NCBI RefSeq assembly: GCF_026810445.1
Contig: NZ_CP113949.1
Span: 5,627,501-5,691,500, forward strand
Reading direction: 5' to 3'
Length of the DNA stretch: 64,000 bases
Source: Pseudomonas sp. BSw22131
GTDB taxonomy: Bacteria; Pseudomonadota; Gammaproteobacteria; Pseudomonadales; Pseudomonadaceae
The position numbers and the translations under genes are program-made. Shown here piece after piece: positions 35,075 through 43,570 of the stretch (positions are counted from its first letter, which is position 1; each line of letters begins with the position of its first letter). The notes below the pieces were generated by a model. It worked only from the letters and a program-made list of their open reading frames with translations, did no database searches and was not told the origin of the DNA.

Positions 35075-37216
35075 TCAGCCTTGTTCTATCCGGTTACGAC
35101 CTTCGCCTTTGGCACGGTACAGCGCCTCGTCCGCCCGCTTGAGTACCAGATCGCTGCGCTCACCCAGCTTGAAAGTGGAAATACCCATCGAGACAGTGAT
35201 CGTCACCGGCTCCCCTTTGAAGTGGAAGGGGCACTGCTCGATAGTCGCGCGCAGACGCTCCAGCAACGCCAATCCGTCCTCCATGGAGGTATGAGGCAGA
35301 AGGAACACAAATTCCTCGCCACCATACCGTGCAATGAAGTCATGGGGGCGCAGTTGCCTTCTTAGCTGCGATGCAATCAGCTTCAGCACCTTGTCGCCCG
35401 CAAGATGGCCGTATCCGTCGTTGATCCGCTTGAAATGGTCCAAGTCCAGAATGCCCATCAGCAGGCTGCCACGGCTTTTCTGCAGCTGCGTGATCTCAAT
35501 CTCGAGTCTCTCACTCCAGGCGGCACGGTTGGGCAGACCGGTGAGCGTGTCGATGAGCGCTTTTTGCCGCTGCTCCTCCAAGTGCGTGCGGAAACTCTGA
35601 GCCTCTTGCTCCATGGTTGCGACACGACCGACCAGCGATTGCAGTTTGCTGGCGACCTCATGCTCACGCTCGTCGCGCTCTTGCTGGTGCTGATCCATGG
35701 CACCGATCAGCCTTTCGAGCCGGCTTTCCAGGATGGTTTTCAGGCTGTTCAGATCGGCCGCGTCCTGCACGCTGCTCTGTAATCCACCGACATGCTCACG
35801 CAGTTGATCGTTTAGCTGTCGAGAAGCCGACTGCGTGTCGGCATGGTCGGCGCTTGCTGCCTGCAAATTGCTTTGAAACGACTCGAGGCGGTCGTTCAAT
35901 TGCTTGAGGTAAATCTCGAACTCATGCTGCCCGCTGTCGGTGATGGCGAGCATAAGCACTGCCAGATCGTCGAGGATCGGCAGTAATTCGTACCAGTTAA
36001 GACCATTTTCCAGCCGAACACGCATCGCTTCCGCCTGAGGCCGGTGATGTTCCGGCAGCGATAGCTCGTCCAGCAGGCCTAGAAGGGTTTGCTCTATGTG
36101 CGTGGCGACCGAGCTGTACGTGGGCTCCGGGGAAGAAGGCAATGCGTACGGACCGTCTTCTTCTGCACCTGCAACCTCTGCTTCTGCTTCTGATTCTGCG
36201 TCGTCTAGGTTATCCGTCTGGCCTTGAGTCAGTTCGACTGGCGCTGAATCTGCGGCGGGCTCATCGGATAACTGATCAGCAACAGCCACTGGGGCATCGT
36301 CTACCGCGACTGGATCAACACCGTCAGTAACGTCTCCAACAACATCAATGCCTCCGGCCTGGTCAGCGCTGTCAGGCACGTCAACCCGATGCTGCGGTTG
36401 CTGGGCTTCGTCTGCTGCTGGCATAGGAATAGGGTCGGACTCAAGCGCTTCCTGAGCTTTGGCGTCGAGTGGAGCCAGCGGCACCTCATCGGCTGGCGAA
36501 ATATTGGCTTCTGTATCGACGCGGGCCGGGATGCTTTGCGTGTTGTCCTCAATGGTCTGTGGCTCAACAGAGACCACGGTTTGAGGCTCGACCTCGGCTG
36601 CCACCCTGGGAGCCGGTTGCGCTTGAACAGGCGCCTCGTTGGTCCACTGAGGCAAGGCGGCGGTCTCAAGGGGAGCGTCTTGGGGGTCAGCCTCGCGACC
36701 ACCAAACAAGCGCTGCAGAAAACCGGGACGAGCGGCGAGCTCGGGCCGCTCCATAAGCGCCAGCGCCTGCCCCTGCAGGCCGCTGAGTTCATCCAGCAAC
36801 AGCGGTAACTCGCGTGCTTGATTGATCCGCTCATCAAGCCCTTTCGCAAGGCGCTTGAGCTGCCGGCTCACCTCTTTGGGCAACGGCAACGCTTGAAGTT
36901 GCGTCACCAGGGATGTGAGCGCAGCACCCATTTGCTCGACGCGCTGCTCGCGCCGCTGCTCGGAATCCAGAACTGCTTTTTCGAGACGCGGAATCAGCGC
37001 AGCCAGGCCAGCGTCCATGTCGTCCTTGCGCACGATTTCGCGCATTTCCTTCATGCACTGATCCACGGCCTTGTCTGCACCTTCGGCGGCAAGGCTGCTG
37101 CGCACAAGACCATGGCGCAACAAGTCGAGACGCGCATTCCAGCGGCGCTCCAACTTGTCTTGCTGATCAATGCTCTTGAGGTACTTTTCTTTCCAGCGCT
37201 GTGCTTCGTCGCTCAT
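35075..37216 (-). CDS. GGDEF-domain diguanylate cyclase with long acidic linker
   Basis: This 713-residue cytoplasmic protein makes c-di-GMP. The C-terminal GGDEF domain (about 550-710) has DTLTGLPNRAAW, the active GGEEF motif and an RPHD inhibitory site five residues before it. The N-terminal 150 residues are helical. Residues about 170-370 are low-complexity, rich in A, D, E, P and Q, and probably disordered. A coiled-coil segment (about 440-545) precedes the cyclase. No membrane helix is seen. It is the counterpart of the gene after ampDh2 in P. aeruginosa. Its start overlaps the stop of the upstream gene (ATGA). Confidence 0.9.
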   Translation of the reverse strand: MSDEAQRWKEKYLKSIDQQDKLERRWNARLDLLRHGLVRSSLAAEGADKAVDQCMKEMREIVRKDDMDAGLAALIPRLEKAVLDSEQRREQRVEQMGAALTSLVTQLQALPLPKEVSRQLKRLAKGLDERINQARELPLLLDELSGLQGQALALMERPELAARPGFLQRLFGGREADPQDAPLETAALPQWTNEAPVQAQPAPRVAAEVEPQTVVSVEPQTIEDNTQSIPARVDTEANISPADEVPLAPLDAKAQEALESDPIPMPAADEAQQPQHRVDVPDSADQAGGIDVVGDVTDGVDPVAVDDAPVAVADQLSDEPAADSAPVELTQGQTDNLDDAESEAEAEVAGAEEDGPYALPSSPEPTYSSVATHIEQTLLGLLDELSLPEHHRPQAEAMRVRLENGLNWYELLPILDDLAVLMLAITDSGQHEFEIYLKQLNDRLESFQSNLQAASADHADTQSASRQLNDQLREHVGGLQSSVQDAADLNSLKTILESRLERLIGAMDQHQQERDEREHEVASKLQSLVGRVATMEQEAQSFRTHLEEQRQKALIDTLTGLPNRAAWSERLEIEITQLQKSRGSLLMGILDLDHFKRINDGYGHLAGDKVLKLIASQLRRQLRPHDFIARYGGEEFVFLLPHTSMEDGLALLERLRATIEQCPFHFKGEPVTITVSMGISTFKLGERSDLVLKRADEALYRAKGEGRNRIEQG

Positions 37217-38094
37217 TCCACGGGTCCGGCAGGAGATGAGCTTGTTATCGGCAGGGAGTCCCCAATTAATGAGGCCGGCAAGCGAATCTCCACCGCAACC
37301 GGCAGATGATCGGAAATGGGCTGAGCCAGCACCTGCACTTTTTCAAGCGTGAGGGTAGGGCTCAGAAGGATGTGGTCCAGGCAGCGCTGAGGGCGCCAGC
37401 TGGGGAACGTGGCTTCAATCTGCGGCGCCAGCAGACCAAGATCGCGAAGCGGCGAAAGCTCCAGCAGGTCAGAGGCGTGGGTGTTCATGTCGCCCATTAG
37501 CACCTGATGACGATAGCCACCGATGAGCTCCCGGATGTAAGCCAGTTGCCGAGTACGAGTGCGCGCACCCAGTGCCAGGTGCATGACCACGATGACCAAG
37601 GCATCAGGCCCTTCGCCGAATCGCACGAGAATAGCGCCGCGTCCGGAAGGGCCTGGCAGCGGGTGGTTTTCTATCTCCCACGGCTTGAGCCGGCTGAGCA
37701 CGCCATTACTGTGCTGACCGAAGCGGCCGAGGTTGCGGTTGAGTTGTTGATACCAGTATGGAAAGGATCCGAGATGAGCGAGGTGCTCGACCTGATTGAC
37801 GTAACCGGATCGAAGGCTGCCACCGTCGGCCTCCTGAAGGGCGACAAAATCGTAATCGCCCAGCAGGTCGCCAATTTTTTGCAGATTGCTCGCTCGCCCG
37901 GTGTGCGGCAACAAATGTTGCCAGCCACGGGTCAGGTAATGACGATAGCGCTCGGTGCTGATCCCCACTTGGATATTGAAACTCAAAAGACGAAGCCGAC
38001 CGTCAGCTGGCAATCCCGTCTCTTGCAAGTGCCGCTCGTTGACCTTGGCCGAGGGCCGGCCAACGATGCGTTCAGTACTGCCCCAGCGCGCCAT
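37213..38094 (-). CDS. endonuclease/exonuclease/phosphatase family protein
   Basis: This 293-residue protein has the EEP fold: LRLLSFNIQVG with the catalytic Asn, FVALQEADGG with the metal-binding Glu, VVMHLALGARTR, VLMGDMNTH with the Asp/Asn pair, and the terminal ISDHLPV with the catalytic His. No signal peptide is seen. The substrate could be nucleic acid, phospholipid or inositol phosphate; the sequence does not decide. The gene is translationally coupled to the downstream diguanylate cyclase and begins 11 bp after dsbA, so the three form an operon. Confidence 0.87.
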   Translation of the reverse strand: MARWGSTERIVGRPSAKVNERHLQETGLPADGRLRLLSFNIQVGISTERYRHYLTRGWQHLLPHTGRASNLQKIGDLLGDYDFVALQEADGGSLRSGYVNQVEHLAHLGSFPYWYQQLNRNLGRFGQHSNGVLSRLKPWEIENHPLPGPSGRGAILVRFGEGPDALVIVVMHLALGARTRTRQLAYIRELIGGYRHQVLMGDMNTHASDLLELSPLRDLGLLAPQIEATFPSWRPQRCLDHILLSPTLTLEKVQVLAQPISDHLPVAVEIRLPASLIGDSLPITSSSPAGPVE

Positions 38095-38105
38095 GGCAGG
38101 CCGGC

Positions 38106-38747
38106 TTACTTGGCGGCCGCTGCGGCACGCTCTTTGGCGATGAGCTGATCGGCAACTTGCAGGGTTTGCTCAGGGCCGCCAGCGCTGCCGAGGTCGAAAC
38201 GGTATTTGCCGTTGACGACCATGGTCGGTACGCCCGTGATTTCGTACTTCTTGGCCAGTTCCTTGTACTGGGCAATCTTGCCCTTTACAGCGAACGAGTT
38301 GAAGGTCTCGAGGAACTTGGTCCGGTCAACGCCTTGAGTAGCGACGAAATCAGCCATGTCATTAGGGTCGGTCAGACGCTTGCCGCCCTTCTGGATGGCC
38401 TCGAATACAGCAGCGTGAACCTTGTGCTCTACACCCATGGTGTCAAGAGTAATGAATAGCTGGCCATGCGCATCCCAAGGGCCGCCGAACATGGCGGGGA
38501 TACGAACGAAGTGAACGTCGGCGGGGAGTTTTTCAACCCAAGGATTAATAATGGGCTCGAATGCGTAGCAATGTGGACAGCCGTACCAGAACATCTCGAC
38601 GACTTCGATTTTGCCCGGCTCGGAAACAGGCACAGCGCTTTTTAACTCCACGTACTGCTTGCCGGCCTCAATAGGCTCTGCGGCCTGGGCGGACAAACCA
38701 AACAGACTGGTAAAAATCAGAGCGGCGCTGAGAATCAGATTACGCAT
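38106..38747 (-). CDS. dsbA: thiol:disulfide interchange protein DsbA
   Basis: This 213-residue periplasmic oxidase introduces disulfide bonds into exported proteins. It has a signal peptide (1-22, ending AQAA), the active site FWYGCPHCYAFEP (CPHC) and the cis-proline loop GVPTMVVNGKYRF. A TAAGC start context with AGGAG upstream supports the ATG at 38747. A sigma-22-like promoter lies 44-70 bp before the start. It is likely cotranscribed with the EEP and GGDEF genes. Confidence 0.97.
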   Translation of the reverse strand: MRNLILSAALIFTSLFGLSAQAAEPIEAGKQYVELKSAVPVSEPGKIEVVEMFWYGCPHCYAFEPIINPWVEKLPADVHFVRIPAMFGGPWDAHGQLFITLDTMGVEHKVHAAVFEAIQKGGKRLTDPNDMADFVATQGVDRTKFLETFNSFAVKGKIAQYKELAKKYEITGVPTMVVNGKYRFDLGSAGGPEQTLQVADQLIAKERAAAAAK

Positions 38748-38790
38748 GCTTAACTCCTGGGCATGAAAAGTCGCCTATACGCGACCGGAA

Positions 38791-38817
38791 TACGACCGGG
38801 CGTGGAGGCGTGAGTTC
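38791..38817 (-). promoter_or_regulatory. candidate AlgU (sigma-22/RpoE-like) promoter of dsbA
   Basis: On the minus strand GAACTC-N16-TCGTA matches the GAACTT-N16/17-TCtgA consensus at 8 of 11 or more positions. As I recall, dsbA has been listed as an AlgU target in P. aeruginosa, which fits, but this is from memory. Confidence 0.5.
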
Positions 38818-38840
38818 GCAAGTGTAACGCCTGCGGCCAG

Positions 38841-38870
38841 AAAAAAGGGCAGCCGTTCGCTACCCTTTTC
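38841..38870 (-). terminator. intrinsic terminator after cytochrome c4
   Basis: On the minus strand GAAAAGGGTAGC and GCTGCCCTTTTTTC form a stem with a 5-nt loop ending in six T. It lies about 75 bp past the cc4 stop and before the dsbA promoter. Confidence 0.8.
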
Positions 38871-38941
38871 CGCCCGTCCGAACAGTATTCATTAACGTAT
38901 ATGTCAGAAGATGAAAAACGGCATCCCGAGTTAATCCAGCC

Positions 38942-39559
38942 TTAATGCAAGCCCTGGATGTAGGCCGATAATGCGTCGATATCCTTGTTGCTCAATTTGG
39001 CTGCGATGCCTCGCATGATCATCGTCTCGCCGTCATTGGTACGCTCACCTTCGCGGAAGGCCGTGAGCTGTTTTTTTATGTAAGCGGCGTGCTGCCCGCC
39101 AAGGTGCGGAAACCCTGCCGCGGCGTTCCCGGCGCCGTCGGGTGCGTGACAACCGATACATGCCGGCATGCCCTGATCCAGCTTGCCGCCGCGAAATAGC
39201 GCTTCACCCCGTGCCACCCACTGCGGATCGGCTGCACCGACGCTGCCTTTCTGGGCTGAATAGTAAGCCGCCATGTCGGCCAGATCCTGATCACTAAGCG
39301 TGTTCAGCAGGCCGGTCATTTCAAGCACCACGCGCTTGCCGTCTTTGATTTCGTGAAGCTGTTTGAGCAAATAGCGCTGACCCTGGCCGGCCAGCTTAGG
39401 GAAGTTAGGCACAACGCTATTACCCTCTGGACCGTGGCAGGCACCACACACAACTGTCTTCGCCTGTCCGGCCGCCACATCGCCCGTCACGCCATCTGCC
39501 GCTTGAGCTGAACACGACAGGCCCAGCGCCAACAGCAGACTCACGAATAGCTTGTTCAT
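38942..39559 (-). CDS. cytochrome c4 (dihaem)
   Basis: This 205-residue periplasmic dihaem cytochrome passes electrons to terminal oxidases. It has a signal peptide (1-20, ending AQAA) and two class I haem domains with CGACH (about residue 38) and CIGCH (about residue 140). The axial methionines are in EMTGLLNTLSDQDLADMAAYY and ETMIMRGIAAKLSNKDIDALS, the paired pattern of c4. The order dsbA-c4-engB is conserved in Pseudomonas. It is divergent from engB across a 225-bp gap that must hold both promoters. Confidence 0.95.
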   Translation of the reverse strand: MNKLFVSLLLALGLSCSAQAADGVTGDVAAGQAKTVVCGACHGPEGNSVVPNFPKLAGQGQRYLLKQLHEIKDGKRVVLEMTGLLNTLSDQDLADMAAYYSAQKGSVGAADPQWVARGEALFRGGKLDQGMPACIGCHAPDGAGNAAAGFPHLGGQHAAYIKKQLTAFREGERTNDGETMIMRGIAAKLSNKDIDALSAYIQGLH

Positions 39560-39784
39560 TGACTAATCCAACACGGCTAAAAGGTAAATATGGATGACGG
39601 TCCTGCTCTTTCACCTGACGGGTGATGGTTCGGCAGTCCTCGCTGCTGCAGCCTATGCACGCCTCAAACAGTGGCATCACGGCCGGGGCGGGTTGTCGCC
39701 GCGCTGAAGTGTATACTCGCCCCACTTAACGGAAATGATCCACCTTGCCGCACACCAACCGGCCTCTTCCCCACCGGAAATCTC

Positions 39785-40420
39785 ATGCAACTCAAGAATC
39801 CCATCCTCGGCCTGTGCCAACAGTCCAAGTTCATGCTCAGCGCCGCCAAAGTCGATCAATGCCCCGACGATGAAGGCTTCGAGGTCGCATTCGCCGGTCG
39901 CTCCAATGCAGGCAAATCCAGCGCTCTCAATACATTGACTCACGCCAGCCTCGCGCGTACATCAAAAACGCCTGGGCGCACCCAGTTGCTCAACTTCTTC
40001 AGTCTGGACGACGAGCGGCGTCTGGTCGACCTGCCTGGCTATGGTTATGCGAAAGTCCCGATTCCGCTAAAGCTTCACTGGCAGCGTCACCTCGAGGCAT
40101 ACCTCGGTAGCCGGGAAAGTCTGAAGGGGCTGATCCTGATGATGGATATCCGCCATCCCATGACCGATTTTGATCTGCTGATGCTGGACTGGGCCATTGC
40201 CAGTCAGATGCCGATGCACATTCTGCTGACCAAAGCCGACAAACTGACCTTCGGCGCGGCCAAGAACACGCTGCTCAAGGTGCAGGCCGAGATTCGCAAG
40301 GGTTGGGGTGATGCGGTCACCATCCAGCTGTTCTCTGCACCCAAGCGTCTAGGGCTCGAAGAGGCTTACACGGTTCTCGCCGACTGGATGGAACTGGAAG
40401 ACAAAGCGCCTGCCGAGTAA
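39785..40420 (+). CDS. engB: ribosome biogenesis GTPase EngB (YsxC/YihA)
   Basis: This 211-residue essential GTPase helps assemble the large ribosomal subunit. G-motifs are present: G1 [10 protein letters not shown]2 region [15 protein letters not shown]3 DLPGYGYA and G4 TKAD. The ATG at 39785 ([16 protein letters not shown]) is the family start; the frame is open upstream, but the added residues are not family-like. The gene converges with ErsA and polA. Confidence 0.95.
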   Translation: MQLKNPILGLCQQSKFMLSAAKVDQCPDDEGFEVAFAGRSNAGKSSALNTLTHASLARTSKTPGRTQLLNFFSLDDERRLVDLPGYGYAKVPIPLKLHWQRHLEAYLGSRESLKGLILMMDIRHPMTDFDLLMLDWAIASQMPMHILLTKADKLTFGAAKNTLLKVQAEIRKGWGDAVTIQLFSAPKRLGLEEAYTVLADWMELEDKAPAE

Positions 40421-40429
40421 ATCGCAGGC

Positions 40430-40558
40430 AAAAAAAACCCCGGACTTCATGTGGGGAGGGGAAGTTCGGGGTAATAAGTCCGGGCCACTAGGGAGGGGTC
40501 CGGGTATCTGCCAACACTTAACACAACATAGGAGCATGAATGGCTACGTCCGCCACTC
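40430..40558 (-). ncRNA. ersA: sRNA ErsA (Spot 42-position small RNA)
   Basis: ErsA is an Hfq-binding sRNA that in P. aeruginosa is made from an AlgU promoter and represses algC and other mRNAs; it lies between engB and polA, the position Spot 42 has in E. coli. Here the minus strand of that gap has an AlgU-type promoter (40565-40591) and, about 125 nt downstream, a terminator stem CCCCGAACTTC/GAAGTCCGGGG followed by eight T. This gives about 129 nt, close to the 132 nt I recall. Two C-rich single-stranded stretches (ACCCCTCCC at 40491-40499 and CCCCTCCCC at 40453-40461) could pair with Shine-Dalgarno sequences. Ends are estimates. Confidence 0.82.
40438..40471 (-). terminator. intrinsic terminator of ErsA
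   Basis: An 11-bp stem with one G-U pair encloses the loop that holds CCCCTCCCC and is followed on the minus strand by eight T. On the plus strand there is no T tract, so it serves the sRNA more than engB. Confidence 0.85.
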
Positions 40559-40564
40559 GCTAGC

Positions 40565-40591
40565 TCTGACCGGGGCATAGCCCCGGAGTTC
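40565..40591 (-). promoter_or_regulatory. AlgU (sigma-22) promoter of ErsA
   Basis: On the minus strand GAACTC (40591-40586), a 16-nt spacer and TCAGA (40569-40565) match GAACTT-N16/17-TCtgA with one change in each element. The spacer is part of a perfect inverted repeat, CCGGGGC-ATA-GCCCCGG at 40570-40586. Confidence 0.75.
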
Positions 40592-40642
40592 AAAAAGTAT
40601 TGGAATTTAGTGCCCGTTGACGTCCCGGTCTGTAACAGCAAG

Positions 40643-40707
40643 TTCATTCGCGAGGCGCCAGATCTGGTTTCACCCAGAAGACGCCTCGCCAATCGGTTAG
40701 CTCCCAC
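40643..40707. repeat. degenerate dispersed inverted repeat between ersA and polA
   Basis: TTCATTCGCGAGGCG on the left and CGCCTCGCCAATCGGTTAGC on the right resemble the 24739-24820 element in sequence and order. The copy is imperfect and lies upstream of the ErsA promoter and just beyond the polA stop. Confidence 0.55.
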
Positions 40708-40733
40708 AGAAGCGCACACTGATCAAAAATCAA

Positions 40734-43496
40734 TCAATGTGCCTCATCCCAGTTATCACCCACACCCACTTCAACCAGCAGCGGCACATCAAGTTCCGCA
40801 GCACCGCTCATGTGAACGCGGATGTCCTTGCTGATCTGCTCGACCAGGTCCTCGCGCACTTCCAGCACCAGTTCGTCGTGTACCTGCAGGATCACCCGGG
40901 CATCCAGACCTGATTCGTCCAGCCAGCCATTCACCGCCACCATGGCACGCTTGATGATGTCCGCAGCAGTGCCTTGCATCGGGGCGTTGATCGCCATGCG
41001 TTCGGCGCCCTTGCGCAGCGCCTGATTCTTCGCGTTGATGTCCGGCAGATACAGGCGACGACCAAAAATCGTTTCGACAAAGCCCTGCTCGGCCGCCTGC
41101 GCGCGCGTGCGCTCCATGTACTGCAGCACGCCGGGATAGCGGGCGAAATAACGGTCCACGTAGGCCTGAGACTGCTTGCGGTCGACGCCGATCTGCTTGG
41201 CCAGACCGAACGCGCTCATGCCGTAGATCAGTCCGAAGTTGATCGCCTTGGCGCTGCGACGCATGTCATTGGTCACGCCTTCAAGTTCAACGCCGAAGAC
41301 TTCCGATGCCGTCGCCCGGTGCACATCCAGGTCGTTGCGGAACGCGTGGAGCAAACCCTCGTCCTTGGCGAGATGCGCCATGATCCGCAGCTCGATTTGC
41401 GAGTAGTCCGCCGCGAGCAGTTTGTAGCCTTTGGGCGCCACGAATGCCTGACGAATCCGACGCCCTTCGGCTGTACGAATCGGGATGTTCTGCAGGTTCG
41501 GATCACTGGAAGACAAGCGTCCGGTCACCGCTACCGCTTGGTGGTAGGAGGTATGGACGCGGCCGGTGCGAGGATTGATCTGCTCCGGCAAGCGATCGGT
41601 ATACGTGCTTTTCAGCTTGCTCATCGAGCGGTACTGCATCAGCACTTTGGGCAGCGGAAAGTCCTGCTCGGCCAGTTCCTGCAATACCGCTTCTGCGGTC
41701 GATGGCTGACCGGTCGCGGTCTTGCTGATGATCGGCAGCCCGAGTTTTTCATACAGGATCACGCCCAACTGCTTGGGCGAGCCGAGGTTGAACTCCTCGC
41801 CGGCGATAGCGAACGCCTCGCGCTCAAGCTCCGTCATCTTGGTGCCCAGCTCGACGCTTTGAATGCCCAGCAGCTTGGCATCAACGTACGCGCCCTGGCG
41901 CTCGATACGCGCCAGCACTGGCATCAGCGGCATTTCAATGTCGTTGAGCACTGGCGCCAATGATGGAATGGCTGCCAGTCTGGCTTGCAGGGTTTCGTGC
42001 AGGCGCAGCGTCAGGTCCACCTCTTCTGCGGCGTAAACGCCAGCCTGCTCCAGAGCGATCTGATCGAAGCTCAGCTGCTTGGCGCCCTTGCCGGCAATCT
42101 CCTGGAAATTCACGGGCGTGTGGTTCAGGTATTTGGCGACGAGACTGTCACGGTCGTGACGGGTTGCGGTGGAGTCGAGCACATACGATTCAAGCATGGT
42201 GTCGAACTTCACGCCCTGAACAGTAATGCCCTGCGTCTGATCGCCGTCGATAGCGCAGTTTGCAAGCAGGTTGATGGCGAACTTGGCGTGCTGGCCGACC
42301 TTTATTTTGGTCGCGTCCTCCAGCATAGGCTTGACCGCTTTGAGCACCGCGTCGCGGTCCAGTTGCTGCGGCACGCCCATGTAAGAGTGGGTCAGCGGGA
42401 TGTAAGCGGCTTCGTGGGTCTGGATGGCAAATGAAATACCCACGATCTGCGCTCGCTGTGCGTCGGTGCCATTACTCTGCACGACGAAGGCGAACAATTC
42501 GGCGGCTTCGAGTTTTTTCAGCCAGGCATCAAATTGCGTCTGCTCAAGGACCAGTTCGTATTGTGCCTCGATAACGGGCGCGGGCTCTTCGGTCACGATC
42601 TGCTGCCCGGCCTGTCTGGCATCACGCTGCAGGTCTTCGATCCAGCTCTTGAACTCAAGCTCGGTGTACAGCGCCATCAGCGCGTCGCGATCAGGCTCGG
42701 CGCAATGCAAGGCGTCCAGTTCGATATCCAGCGGCACGTCGATCTTGATGGTTGCCAGTTGGTACGACAGGAACGCCATTTCCCTGTGATCTTCAAGCTT
42801 GGCAGACAGCGATTTTGCCCCTCTGATGGAAAGCGTCGCGACCTTGTCGAGGTTCTCGTAAAGCTCTTTCAGCCCGCCGTTGATACCGGTCAGCAAGCCT
42901 GCAGCGGTCTTTTCGCCGACGCCGGGAACGCCCGGGATGTTGTCGACCTTGTCGCCCATCAGCGCTAGGTAATCGATGATGTGTTCGGGACCGACGCCAA
43001 ACTTCTCTTTCACGCCAGCGACGTCCATTACGCTACCGGTCATCGTGTTGACCAGGGTGATGTGTCCATCGACCAACTGCGCCATGTCCTTGTCGCCGGT
43101 CGAGATGATTACCGGACGATCCGCTGCCGCGCTGCTGCGGGCCAGCGTACCAATCACGTCGTCAGCTTCTACGCCCTCGACGCACAGCAATGGATAGCCC
43201 AGGCCCTTAACGCAGGCATGCAACAGATCGACCTGCACGCGCATGTCATCGGGCATGCTGGGGCGATTGGCTTTGTATTCAGCGAACATTTCGTCACGAA
43301 ACGTCCCGCCCTTGGCATCGAATACCACGGCAAACGGGCTTTCAGGGTATTGACGACGCAAGCTTTTGAGCATGTTCAGCACGCCTTTGACCGCGCCGGT
43401 TGGCAGGCCCTTGGACGTGGCAAGTGGTGGCAGCGCGTGAAAGGCGCGATACAGGTAAGACGAACCGTCCACCAGGACGAGGGGGGCTTGGCTCAT
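40734..43496 (-). CDS. polA: DNA polymerase I with degenerate proofreading site
   Basis: This 920-residue enzyme fills gaps and removes RNA primers. It has an N-terminal 5'-3' nuclease domain (about 1-290, with VEADDVIGTLAR, STGDKDMAQLV and ALMGDKVDNIPGVPGVGEKTA), a 3'-5' exonuclease-like domain (about 310-500) and the polymerase domain (DYSQIELR, KAINFGLIYG, QVHDELVLEV). The exonuclease catalytic acids are missing: D355 and E357 of E. coli are V338 and Q340 here, D424 is A407, and D501 is E492. Proofreading is therefore predicted to be absent, while the fold is kept. The ATG at 43496 was chosen as family start; 43508 is an alternative. Confidence 0.96.
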   Translation of the reverse strand: MSQAPLVLVDGSSYLYRAFHALPPLATSKGLPTGAVKGVLNMLKSLRRQYPESPFAVVFDAKGGTFRDEMFAEYKANRPSMPDDMRVQVDLLHACVKGLGYPLLCVEGVEADDVIGTLARSSAAADRPVIISTGDKDMAQLVDGHITLVNTMTGSVMDVAGVKEKFGVGPEHIIDYLALMGDKVDNIPGVPGVGEKTAAGLLTGINGGLKELYENLDKVATLSIRGAKSLSAKLEDHREMAFLSYQLATIKIDVPLDIELDALHCAEPDRDALMALYTELEFKSWIEDLQRDARQAGQQIVTEEPAPVIEAQYELVLEQTQFDAWLKKLEAAELFAFVVQSNGTDAQRAQIVGISFAIQTHEAAYIPLTHSYMGVPQQLDRDAVLKAVKPMLEDATKIKVGQHAKFAINLLANCAIDGDQTQGITVQGVKFDTMLESYVLDSTATRHDRDSLVAKYLNHTPVNFQEIAGKGAKQLSFDQIALEQAGVYAAEEVDLTLRLHETLQARLAAIPSLAPVLNDIEMPLMPVLARIERQGAYVDAKLLGIQSVELGTKMTELEREAFAIAGEEFNLGSPKQLGVILYEKLGLPIISKTATGQPSTAEAVLQELAEQDFPLPKVLMQYRSMSKLKSTYTDRLPEQINPRTGRVHTSYHQAVAVTGRLSSSDPNLQNIPIRTAEGRRIRQAFVAPKGYKLLAADYSQIELRIMAHLAKDEGLLHAFRNDLDVHRATASEVFGVELEGVTNDMRRSAKAINFGLIYGMSAFGLAKQIGVDRKQSQAYVDRYFARYPGVLQYMERTRAQAAEQGFVETIFGRRLYLPDINAKNQALRKGAERMAINAPMQGTAADIIKRAMVAVNGWLDESGLDARVILQVHDELVLEVREDLVEQISKDIRVHMSGAAELDVPLLVEVGVGDNWDEAH

Positions 43497-43570
43497 GGGC
43501 AGAATCAACCTTTTCGGCGGGTCCGGCGCTAGAATGCGCGAACCGTTGACGACAAAGGGGCAAGGTTATC

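Noticed and set aside
40438..40471. Reading this hairpin as the engB terminator
   Set aside because: On the plus strand the stem is followed by TAATAAG with no T tract; the eight-T run is on the minus strand, which assigns it to ErsA.
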